From the NCBI GenBank assembly GCA_020050375.1, contig JAGVKR010000161.1:1-5616 (forward strand): a DNA stretch of 5,616 nt, in the 5' to 3' direction. The notes below the pieces were generated by a model that saw only the letters and a list, made by a program, of their open reading frames with translations, had not been told where the DNA came from and made no database searches. The stretch comes from Planctomycetales bacterium. Its GTDB lineage: Bacteria; Planctomycetota; Planctomycetia; Planctomycetales; Planctomycetaceae. Within the stretch, counting starts at the first letter, position 1. Each line of letters opens with the position of its first letter. This document shows, one piece after another, positions 1 to 5,616 of this stretch. The translations under genes were made by a program, and so were the position numbers.

Positions 1-273
1 AGCTTCAATCGTCGATTCGCCAGTGCTTCATCGCCCCGATCTCCGAATCCGATTTTCTTCCCCCAGAATCCCCTGATAAAACCTGACGATGTTTCCCGGA
101 GACTGTCTGGTTGCAGTTTCCTCTGTCGTCGGGTGCCTACGTCCGCAGCAATGAGAGTGCAATTCTCGGGATGCCGGCCCGATGTGCCGCAGAGGAGCGC
201 GTTCCGATTCGGCTTGCGTCAGGCCGATGTTCCTAGCAGGGTTGCCTCGATACGCGGGGGACGCATAGCGCCC
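1..273. other. Upstream region with no recognisable gene
   Basis: I see no protein family in any frame here. The reading frame of the downstream phosphoesterase stays open back to a GTG at 133, but the extra 52 residues are rich in Arg, have no recognisable motif and would bury the signal peptide, so they are taken as untranslated leader. A minus-strand open frame across this stretch (stop near 28) has low-complexity, family-less sequence and is treated as chance. No convincing -35/-10 pair was found; the AT-rich patch around 50-82 is only a weak candidate. Confidence 0.5.
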
Positions 274-280
274 AGGGAGG
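274..280 (+). promoter_or_regulatory. Shine-Dalgarno sequence fixing the GTG start at 289
   Basis: AGGGAGG lies 8 bases before the GTG at 289. It is a near-perfect anti-SD match at ideal spacing, and the protein starting at 289 begins directly with a signal peptide. This decides the start in favour of 289 over the upstream GTG at 133, which lacks such a site. Confidence 0.75.
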
Positions 281-288
281 TCCGTTTC

Positions 289-1977
289 GTGTCTTGCATT
301 CATCGCTCGTTGATCTTCACCATCGCCCTGCTCCCCGCCGGGCTGACGCGTTCCGCAGAGTTTCGCGTCCTCCCCTACGTCCAGAACCCGGCGCAGGACG
401 CGATGACGGTCCGCTGGCTCTCCGACTCCAAAGAGCCCGGCGTCGTGACGGTCGGCGCCCCGCCCGCTCAATGCGTTCACCGTTCGCAGCCAAAGCTGGT
501 GGAGACGCTCGCCTACAACACATTCAAGCCCGAACCGGGCGGCCCCCATCCGTCCTTGCCATACCTGCACAGCGTGCGCATCGCCGGCCTCCAACCGGGC
601 GCGCGCTATTCGTACAAAGTTCGCCAGGGGGCTGAAGAGCGCGAAGGCTCATTTCAGACCGCACCTTCCGCCGACCAGCCGATTCGCTTCGTCGTCTATT
701 CCGACCCGGAAACCGAACCCGAATCGAGCACCACTCCGCCCGTCGACTGGCCGGTTCCGCCGAATTCCAACCGCCCCGAAGGGATGAAAACGTATCTGGT
801 CGATCAGACGGCCGGCTATCGGGAAAACATCCGGGTGATGACGTCGCGGCAGCCCAACTTCATCATGATTGCCGGCGACCTGGTTGAAACCGGTGGCGAG
901 CAGCGCGACTGGGTCGAGTTCTGGCGGCACAACGCCGGCGACTACGGAACGATCGCCAGCGGCGTCCCGATTCTGCCCTCGCTCGGAAACCACGAGAACT
1001 ACGCCGGGCCTGGCGGCGGATACTCAGCCGAAGGCGCCAACTTTTCTGTCGATAAATTTCGCACTTATTTCGAAGTCCCGGGCAATCAGGCCTCCAATCC
1101 AAAGCACGAAGGGCGCTACTACCGCATCGACTACGGTCCGGTCACGCTGATCACGCTCGATTCGAGCGACGGGCTGCCGAACAAAACGGCCTCCGACACC
1201 AATCACAACCTCGAAGGCAGCAACGCGCCCGATTTCAACCCCGGCTCCGAGCAATACCGCTGGTTCGAGAGGCAACTCGCCGACGCGCAGCGGAAAAGCC
1301 GCTTCACGTTCGTTCAATTCCATCACACGGCGTATGGCTCGGGACCGCACAGCGTCCCGTTCGGCAGTCCCAATTTTTCGGGACAGTCGGGAATCGCGAT
1401 GCGGATCATTCAACCGCTCCTCTTCCGCTACGGGGTCGACATTGTTTTTTCGGGTCACGACGAAATGCTCGAACGATCGCTGGTCACCGGGAGCGAGACA
1501 CTCCCTGACGGCACGACGCGCCCGCATTCGATTCATTTTTACGACGTCGGTTACGGGGGAGACGGCCTCCGCGGCCCGTCCAAGGGATTCGACAATCCCT
1601 ACCGGCAGTTCCTGGCTCACGAGAACGCTCCCGAAGTCTGGAACGGCAAGCAGCTCGTTTCCGGCGGCAAGCATTACGGGCATCTCGAAGTCAATGTCTT
1701 CCCGAATGAGAAGGGGCAGTGGCAGGTCGTGGTCACGCCTGCCTACGTCTTTCCAAAAACGACTCCCGAAGGGAAGTTGGACGGTTGGGAACGGCGCACC
1801 TACGACGACGTCGTGACGATCGCATCACACGCGGGCGTCCAGGTCGGCGACATTCGGACCGACGGACCGGCCGATCGCTCGGGACTGGTTGCCGCCGCCA
1901 TGCTCGGCAGCATCGCCGGCGTTCCGTTTCTCCTTGGCGTTCGGCGGAAAAGCCGATCACGGGAGCGAAGAACTTGA
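289..1977 (+). CDS. Exported, membrane-anchored metallophosphoesterase (purple acid phosphatase-like)
   Basis: Predicted 562-residue calcineurin-like phosphoesterase acting outside the cytoplasm; the substrate is unknown. Residues 1-23 form a Sec signal peptide (Arg-containing start, then LIFTIALLPAGL). Residues about 24-135 resemble the fibronectin-like N-terminal domain of purple acid phosphatases (PYVQNP, MTVRW, LQPGARYSYKV). The catalytic domain shows the metal-site blocks in order: D139 in YSDPE, D197 in AGDLVE, GNHE with N234/H235, FHHTAY with H345/H346, and GHDE with H390. Two ligands differ from true purple acid phosphatases: GDxxY has Glu (E200) instead of Tyr, and GHxH has E392 instead of the second His, so metal use or activity may differ. 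Residues 532-551 are a hydrophobic segment followed by an Arg/Lys-rich tail, suggesting a C-terminal membrane anchor. GTG start chosen from the strong Shine-Dalgarno site. It overlaps the next gene by 4 bases. The family assignment is firm; the function is not. Confidence 0.85.
   Translation: MSCIHRSLIFTIALLPAGLTRSAEFRVLPYVQNPAQDAMTVRWLSDSKEPGVVTVGAPPAQCVHRSQPKLVETLAYNTFKPEPGGPHPSLPYLHSVRIAGLQPGARYSYKVRQGAEEREGSFQTAPSADQPIRFVVYSDPETEPESSTTPPVDWPVPPNSNRPEGMKTYLVDQTAGYRENIRVMTSRQPNFIMIAGDLVETGGEQRDWVEFWRHNAGDYGTIASGVPILPSLGNHENYAGPGGGYSAEGANFSVDKFRTYFEVPGNQASNPKHEGRYYRIDYGPVTLITLDSSDGLPNKTASDTNHNLEGSNAPDFNPGSEQYRWFERQLADAQRKSRFTFVQFHHTAYGSGPHSVPFGSPNFSGQSGIAMRIIQPLLFRYGVDIVFSGHDEMLERSLVTGSETLPDGTTRPHSIHFYDVGYGGDGLRGPSKGFDNPYRQFLAHENAPEVWNGKQLVSGGKHYGHLEVNVFPNEKGQWQVVVTPAYVFPKTTPEGKLDGWERRTYDDVVTIASHAGVQVGDIRTDGPADRSGLVAAAMLGSIAGVPFLLGVRRKSRSRERRT
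1961..1976 (+). promoter_or_regulatory. Ribosome binding site and stop-start overlap of the two-gene operon
   Basis: GGGAG at 1961-1965 lies 8 bases before a TTG at 1974. That TTG shares bases with the upstream TGA stop at 1975-1977 (TTGA overlap). It is the only start-like codon placed directly before the Tat signal of the next protein, so this junction implies translational coupling. Confidence 0.65.
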
Positions 1978-3221
1978 ACGGCCTGCGTGTCACCCGACGA
2001 ACGTTTCTGCACGGAAGCGCGATGCTGGGGTTGGGCTTCGCCGCCTCGGCTCGCGCCGCCGCCGAACCAACATTGCCTCCCATGCGCGTGATCACGCGCG
2101 GGCCGCGCCGGCATTGGTTCGGCTACTACGACAAACTCCAGTTCGACCCGACCGGGCGTTATTGCCTGGGGATGGAAGTCGATTTCGAGCATCGCTCGCC
2201 GCGCCCCGATGACGTCATCCAAATCGGCATGGTCGATCTCAAAGACAACGACCGTTGGATCGAGCTGGGAAAAAGCACCGCCTGGTGCTGGCAGCAGGGG
2301 TGCATGCTTCAGTGGGTCCCCGGCTCGAAAACGACGGTGCTCTGGAACGACCGCGACAACGACCGGTACGTCTGCCGCATTCTGAACGTACAGTCGCGCG
2401 AGCTGCGGACGATTCCGCATCCCATCTACGCCCTCAGTCCGGATGGCAAGCTCGCGATTGCGCCCGATTTTCGCCGGCTCGCCGATGTACGACCGGGCTA
2501 CGGCTATAACGGCATTTCAGATCCGAACGCCGAAAAAAGCGCCCCCGACGACACGGGAATCTTCCGCATCGATCTGGAGTCGGGCCGGCAGGAGTTGATC
2601 CTCACGGTGGCCGACGTCGTCCGTTTCGGTCGGGCGCTCCCGAGCATGAAAGAGACGAAGCACTGGTTCAATCATCTGTTGCTCAGTCCCGACGGTTCGC
2701 GATTTGTCTTCCTCCACCGCTGGAAAGTCGGCACAGGGCGCGAGACGCGGATGCTCACGGCGGCCCTCGATGGGAGCGACCTGCGCGTCGTCGACGACAA
2801 CGGCCTGACATCGCACTTCATCTGGCGCGACCCGAAGCACCTCCTGGCGTTCTCGAAACAGCCCGCCCACGGTTCGCGGTTTTACCTGTTCGAAGACCGC
2901 ACGGGCGGAAGCATTGAGGCCGTCGGGCCCGACGTGATGACGCAGGACGGCCACTGCACCTACGTGCCGGGTGGCGAATGGATCCTGAATGACACCTACC
3001 CCGACGCCCACCGCCGCCAGAATCCCTATCTCTATCATGTGAAAACGGGCCGCAAGATTCCGCTCGGCCATTTCGTCTCGCCCCCTCCGTACACGGGGGA
3101 ATGGCGCTGCGACACGCACCCGCGCGTGAGCCCCGCTGGCCGCACGGTCGTGATCGACTCGCCCGCCGGCGAGACCGGACGGCAACTCCATTTGATCGAC
3201 ATCAGCCGAATCGTCGCGTAG
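1974..3221 (+). CDS. Tat-exported beta-propeller protein, oligogalacturonate lyase/TolB-like fold
   Basis: Predicted 415-residue protein. Residues 1-30 are a twin-arginine signal (VTRRTFLHG, then a mild hydrophobic stretch ending ARAAA), so it is probably exported folded, perhaps with a cofactor. The body consists of repeated propeller-blade strands, each with an SPDG or DPTG type turn: QFDPTGRYCLG, YALSPDGKLAIA, LLLSPDGSRFVF, YVPGGEWILN and RVSPAGRTVVID. The opening block HWFGYYDK (residues 47-54) is distinctive. Histidines H230 and H234 (KHWFNH), H327 (QDGHCTY) and H382 (CDTHPRVSP) are placed as in the propeller of oligogalacturonate lyases (PL22), which bind a metal through His/Gln residues; this resemblance is from memory and would need a profile search. 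It could equally be a non-enzymatic WD40-like propeller. The TTG start overlaps the phosphoesterase stop, so the two are co-translated. No other good start precedes the Tat motif. Confidence 0.75.
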   Translation: MNGLRVTRRTFLHGSAMLGLGFAASARAAAEPTLPPMRVITRGPRRHWFGYYDKLQFDPTGRYCLGMEVDFEHRSPRPDDVIQIGMVDLKDNDRWIELGKSTAWCWQQGCMLQWVPGSKTTVLWNDRDNDRYVCRILNVQSRELRTIPHPIYALSPDGKLAIAPDFRRLADVRPGYGYNGISDPNAEKSAPDDTGIFRIDLESGRQELILTVADVVRFGRALPSMKETKHWFNHLLLSPDGSRFVFLHRWKVGTGRETRMLTAALDGSDLRVVDDNGLTSHFIWRDPKHLLAFSKQPAHGSRFYLFEDRTGGSIEAVGPDVMTQDGHCTYVPGGEWILNDTYPDAHRRQNPYLYHVKTGRKIPLGHFVSPPPYTGEWRCDTHPRVSPAGRTVVIDSPAGETGRQLHLIDISRIVA

Positions 3222-3277
3222 CGGCTCAATCGCCCGCCGCTCAGAGTCCGAAAAGGTTTCGACTGAATAGACGGTCG

Positions 3278-3313
3278 CACACTACCTATCGTGTGGACTG
3301 AAGTCCACACTAC
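3278..3313. repeat. REP-like palindrome between convergent genes
   Basis: Positions 3291-3310 are a perfect inverted repeat, GTGTGGACT-GA-AGTCCACAC, able to fold into an 8-bp stem with a four-base TGAA loop (TTCA on the other strand). On the minus strand the hairpin is preceded by GTAG (3313-3310), the tetranucleotide that marks REP elements mobilised by RAYT-type Y1 transposases. The octamer CACACTAC occurs twice, at 3278-3285 and 3306-3313, which looks like a second, decayed unit. It sits 69 bases after the propeller stop and 17 bases beyond the stop of the DUF1501 fragment, so it may also act as a terminator or mRNA end for both. No run of T follows, so it is not a classical intrinsic terminator. 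Confidence 0.65.
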
Positions 3314-3329
3314 GAACCTTCACACGCGC

Positions 3330-4028
3330 TCAAGCCGTCAGGCGCTCGATCGGGTCGGCTTCGTAGACGGCGTACGGCCGGCCGGTGATGTCCCGCCAGT
3401 GGGCGTCGCGCGGAATGCCCAATGCCTCATAAATTGTGGTGGCGAAGTTCTCGGGCGTCTGGTGATTCGAAATCGGATACGCGCCGTCCCGGTCCGACGC
3501 GCCGATCACAGCCCCTCCCTGAACGCCGCCGCCGGCGAACCACACCGATTGGCACGGAGCCAAGTGATCGCGGCCGGGAAGCCGGTAAACGTTCGGCGCC
3601 ACATTGAAGATTCGCGGGGTGCGCCCGAACTCGCCGGCCATCACCACCAGCGTGCTATCGAAGAGGCCGCTCTCCTGCAAATCGTCAAGCAGCCCCGAGA
3701 CCGCGCGATCAGTCGGCGGGAACAGATAGTCCTTGAGCAGCGGGAAGTTATTGCCGTGCAGATCCCAGCCACCAAAATTCCCGAGGTTCACCTGCACCAT
3801 GTTGACACCCGCTTCGACCAGCCGCCGCGCCATCAGCAGCGACCAGCCGAACGAATTGTCGCCGTAGCGCTCGAGCGTCCGCGGGTCGGCATGGCGCACG
3901 TTGAAGGCTTCGCGGACTTTGGGGTCGGCCATCAGCGACAGGGCCGACTGCCGGATGCGGTCGTAATCTCCCGACGCCCCGCTGCGATCGAGCTGCCGCT
4001 GCTGGTTCTCGACGATTGTCGCTCGATG
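3330..4028 (-). pseudogene. 5'-truncated DUF1501 protein (C-terminal half only)
   Basis: This 232-codon frame matches the second half of DUF1501, a planctomycete-rich exported family with an alkaline phosphatase/sulfatase-like fold, normally about 420-500 residues with an N-terminal Tat signal. Visible blocks, in order, are ENQQRQLDRSG, RYGDNSFGWSLLMARRLVEA, GGWDLHGNN, AGEFGRTPRI, GRDHLAPCQSVWFAGGG, GASDRDGAYP and TPENFATTIYEALGIPRD. The family-like sequence extends upstream of the first ATG (3932), which lacks a ribosome binding site, to about 4020, and then meets a TGA at 4029-4031. Nothing resembling the missing N-terminal half (signal peptide, PSQLDTFD-like block) is found upstream in any frame. 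A one-base frameshift near 4020 would join a short frame reading PIADIER, but that frame hits a stop at 4094-4096. It is best read as a deletion remnant; a 200-residue product from 3932 is possible but would lack half the fold. Confidence 0.75.
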
Positions 4029-4124
4029 TCAGCAATCGGAACGCTGCGCCCACGGTACAACTGACGAATCGAACGCGCCCGTCCGCGATTTCATCGGCAC
4101 TGCCCTTGGAAACGGCGTCCGGGT

Positions 4125-4130
4125 TATACT
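4125..4130 (+). promoter_or_regulatory. Possible -10 element upstream of the DUF1549 gene
   Basis: TATACT matches five of six bases of the sigma-70 -10 consensus and lies in a short AT-rich island (about 4124-4180) that stands out from GC-rich surroundings. No good -35 is found at 16-18 bases. It is 81 bases before the chosen ATG at 4211. The remaining intergenic sequence from 4032 to 4210 shows no gene or strong repeat. Confidence 0.3.
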
Positions 4131-4210
4131 AGAATCAAATGTACATAGGTTGATTGGATTGAGTGCCAAAACATTCAATTCCCGCCCCGCCCGCCTCCCG
4201 CCCGTTTGAG

Positions 4211-5616
4211 ATGTCGAAGCCGCTCGAACATCTGCCGATGATCGACATGCCAGCGCTCCCGATGCATCGCCCAGTCAGCGACGCCGGTGAGACATGCGCA
4301 CGATCCGCGCAGAGGTATTCCGAGCCGGTTCGTCGAGCTCGCAATCTTCGAAACGGACGGCCCGTCTCTCCGTTTCTTTCCATCGCGTTCGTGGCGTGCG
4401 GAATCGCGCTCACTCCTGATGGGCCGGCCCGCGCCGATGCTCCGCCCGCGCCGTCGGTCAGCTTTGAGCTCGATGTCGTTCCGATCCTGACCCGACTCGG
4501 CTGCAATTCCGGCGCATGCCACGGCAAGGCGCGGGGACAGAACGGGTTTCAACTGTCGCTGCTGGGTTTTCATCCCGATTTCGACTTCGCGGCGCTCACG
4601 CAGGAAGGGCGCGGGCGGCGAATCTTTCCGCCGGTCCCCGAACAAAGCCTGCTGCTGAAGAAGGCGGCCGGGATTGCTCCGCACGGGGGCGGCAAACGGA
4701 TGGAGCCGCAAGGTCCATACTACGACGTCTTGCTTCGATGGATCAACCAAGGGATGCCGCGCCAGCAACCGGGCGACCCGCTCCTCGAGCAGATTTCCGT
4801 CAATCCTGCCGAGCGAACGATGGTCTACAACGAGCAGCAGCCGCTCGTCGTGATGGCCCGCTATTCCGACGGCTCGACGCGCGACGTGACCGGGCTCACC
4901 GCCTTTCAATCGAACGAAAGCGCCATCGTGGCGGTCGACCCGGCGGGGACAATTCGCACGAGCACTCTTCCCGGCGAAGCGGCGATCATGGCCCGTTACA
5001 TGGGGCGAATCGCCGTTTGCAATGTCGCCATTCCCCTTCCCGGCTCCGTTCCCGCCGACTTGTACGATGCGCTTCCACGCAACAATTTCATCGACGGGTT
5101 GGTGTGGGACAAGCTGAATCGCCTGGCGATCACCCCTTCGGTGCCCGCCCCCGAGACGACCTGGCTGCGGCGCGTCACCATCGACATCATCGGCCGCCTG
5201 CCGACTCCCGCCGAGACGCGCGAGTTTCTGGCAGATGCCACTCCCGATCGCCGTGCGCGGGTCATCGACCGGCTTCTCTCTCGCCCCGAGTACGCCGACT
5301 ACTGGGCCAACAAATGGGCCGACCTGCTTCGCCCCAATCCGTACCGTGTGGGGATCAAGGCGGTCTACAATTACGACGCTTGGATTCGCGACGCCTTCCG
5401 CAGGAACAAACCGTACGATCAGTTCGTCCGCGAGCTGGTCACGGCAGAGGGGAGCGACTGGCAGAATGGCGCCGTGACGCTCTTCCGCGAGTACCGCGAG
5501 CGCACGCGCAACGTCAACGCCATCATGGCCATCATGGGCGTGCCCACGACGACCATCGACGTGCAGCACCAGCCGCGCGCCGGCGGCGCCAGCGGTTATT
5601 CGCTCTACCGCTCGGC
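4211..5616 (+). CDS. PSCyt1-Big2-DUF1549 planctomycete cytochrome-type protein, partial, 3' end atypical
   Basis: The open frame runs off the window (468 codons seen). The hydrophobic stretch FLSIAFVACGIAL ending PARADA (about residues 57-77) is a signal peptide, so the protein is exported. Next comes a PSCyt1 domain (about 83-190: FELDVVPILTRLGCNSGACHGK) with the CX4CH haem-type motif C98/C103/H104, followed by a bacterial Ig-like group 2 domain (195-277: ARYSDGSTRDVTG, STLPGEAAIMARYMG). DUF1549 starts at 291 (NNFIDGLVWDKLN, WLRRVTIDIIGRLPT, DRLLSRPEYADYWANKWADL, NKPYDQFVRELVTAEG). The usual continuation, a second CxxCH region and DUF1553, is not reached: from residue 428 the sequence looks like a different family (see the feature at 5492). 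The family is probably a large extracytoplasmic haem protein of unknown role. The start is uncertain: the frame opens at GTG 4163, with ATGs at 4211, 4238, 4247 and 4262, none with a clear ribosome binding site. Confidence 0.8.
   Translation, partial: MSKPLEHLPMIDMPALPMHRPVSDAGETCARSAQRYSEPVRRARNLRNGRPVSPFLSIAFVACGIALTPDGPARADAPPAPSVSFELDVVPILTRLGCNSGACHGKARGQNGFQLSLLGFHPDFDFAALTQEGRGRRIFPPVPEQSLLLKKAAGIAPHGGGKRMEPQGPYYDVLLRWINQGMPRQQPGDPLLEQISVNPAERTMVYNEQQPLVVMARYSDGSTRDVTGLTAFQSNESAIVAVDPAGTIRTSTLPGEAAIMARYMGRIAVCNVAIPLPGSVPADLYDALPRNNFIDGLVWDKLNRLAITPSVPAPETTWLRRVTIDIIGRLPTPAETREFLADATPDRRARVIDRLLSRPEYADYWANKWADLLRPNPYRVGIKAVYNYDAWIRDAFRRNKPYDQFVRELVTAEGSDWQNGAVTLFREYRERTRNVNAIMAIMGVPTTTIDVQHQPRAGGASGYSLYRS
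5492..5616 (+). other. In-frame segment resembling the C-terminal part of a family 2 glycosyltransferase
   Basis: This continues the DUF1549 frame for 41 codons, but the sequence (RERTRNVNAIMAIMG, then IDVQHQPRAGGASGYSLY) fits the region after the catalytic domain of GT2 enzymes of the ArnC/GtrB/polyprenyl-phosphate glycosyltransferase type, where an H-x-x-R-x-x-G-x-S-G/K-Y-x-L block precedes the membrane helices. Here H452, R455, G458, S460, G461 and Y462 match that block. By my count 39 of 41 codons end in G or C and all five Arg codons are CGC, unlike the mixed Arg codons upstream. A 7-base direct repeat CCGCGAG (5485-5491 and 5494-5500) sits at the apparent junction. The assignment comes from pattern recognition only. 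Confidence 0.55.

Noticed and set aside
50..82. Possible promoter (TTTTCT / GATAAA) upstream of the phosphoesterase
   Set aside because: Both elements match the sigma-70 consensus poorly and lie more than 200 bases before the start; not distinguishable from chance.
133..288. 52-codon N-terminal extension of the phosphoesterase from GTG 133
   Set aside because: No ribosome binding site precedes it, the residues look non-coding, and it would place the signal peptide internally. The start at 289 has a strong Shine-Dalgarno match.
1024..1683. Minus-strand open frame of 219 codons inside the phosphoesterase gene
   Set aside because: It lies wholly opposite conserved catalytic blocks (GHDE, FHHTAY) of the plus-strand gene and has no recognisable domain or ribosome binding site.
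3249..3261. CGAAA-AGG-TTTCG short inverted repeat after the propeller gene
   Set aside because: The stem is only five base pairs and AT-rich with no T-run following, too weak to call a terminator.
3291..4064. Plus-strand open frame of 257 codons opposite the DUF1501 fragment
   Set aside because: The minus strand carries unmistakable DUF1501 motifs here; the plus-strand frame starts inside the palindrome and looks like no known protein.
4502..4522. CX4CH instead of CxxCH haem motif as a novelty
   Set aside because: CNSGACH-type spacing is common in planctomycete PSCyt1-domain proteins as I know them, so it is a family trait rather than something new.
4175..5569. Long minus-strand open frame of 464 codons opposite the DUF1549 gene
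   Set aside because: Its translation is Arg/Gly/His-rich and shows no family features, while the plus strand over the same stretch encodes clear PSCyt1, Ig-like and DUF1549 motifs. Long antisense frames are expected in GC-rich coding DNA.

Overview
The window reads as GC-rich genomic or metagenomic DNA from a member of the Planctomycetota. The strongest evidence is the pair of protein families characteristic of that phylum: a PSCyt1/Ig-like/DUF1549 cytochrome-type protein with a CNSGACH haem-type motif, and a DUF1501 protein with GGWDLH, GEFGRTPRI and GRDH motifs. The mix of exported proteins, GTG and TTG starts and lack of clear ribosome binding sites at some genes fits this placement. The exact genus cannot be told from the sequence.

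Layout. Positions 1-288 hold no recognisable gene and end in a strong Shine-Dalgarno sequence. At 289-1977 (+) is a secreted, C-terminally membrane-anchored metallophosphoesterase related to purple acid phosphatases. Its stop codon overlaps the TTG start of a Tat-exported beta-propeller protein at 1974-3221 (+), so these two form a translationally coupled operon of envelope proteins. A 20-bp perfect palindrome with REP-like architecture lies just after them, between convergent genes. At 3330-4028 (-) is only the C-terminal half of a DUF1501 protein; its N-terminal half is missing and the frame is closed by a stop. Back-to-back with it, a PSCyt1-Big2-DUF1549 gene starts near 4211 (+) and runs off the window.

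How the genes relate. The first two genes probably work together outside the cytoplasm, one as a phosphoesterase and one as a propeller of unknown or polysaccharide-lyase-like activity, but no substrate can be read from the sequence. DUF1549/DUF1553 and DUF1501 genes normally sit side by side on one strand in planctomycetes; here the DUF1501 copy is broken and divergent.

The most unusual signal is at the right edge. After about position 5490 the DUF1549 reading frame stops resembling DUF1549 and continues in frame into what looks like the C-terminal part of a family 2 glycosyltransferase. This is either a real rearrangement or an assembly chimera near a contig end. No RNA gene, CRISPR array or intact insertion sequence was seen. 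I did not find a convincing new defence or mobile system here.
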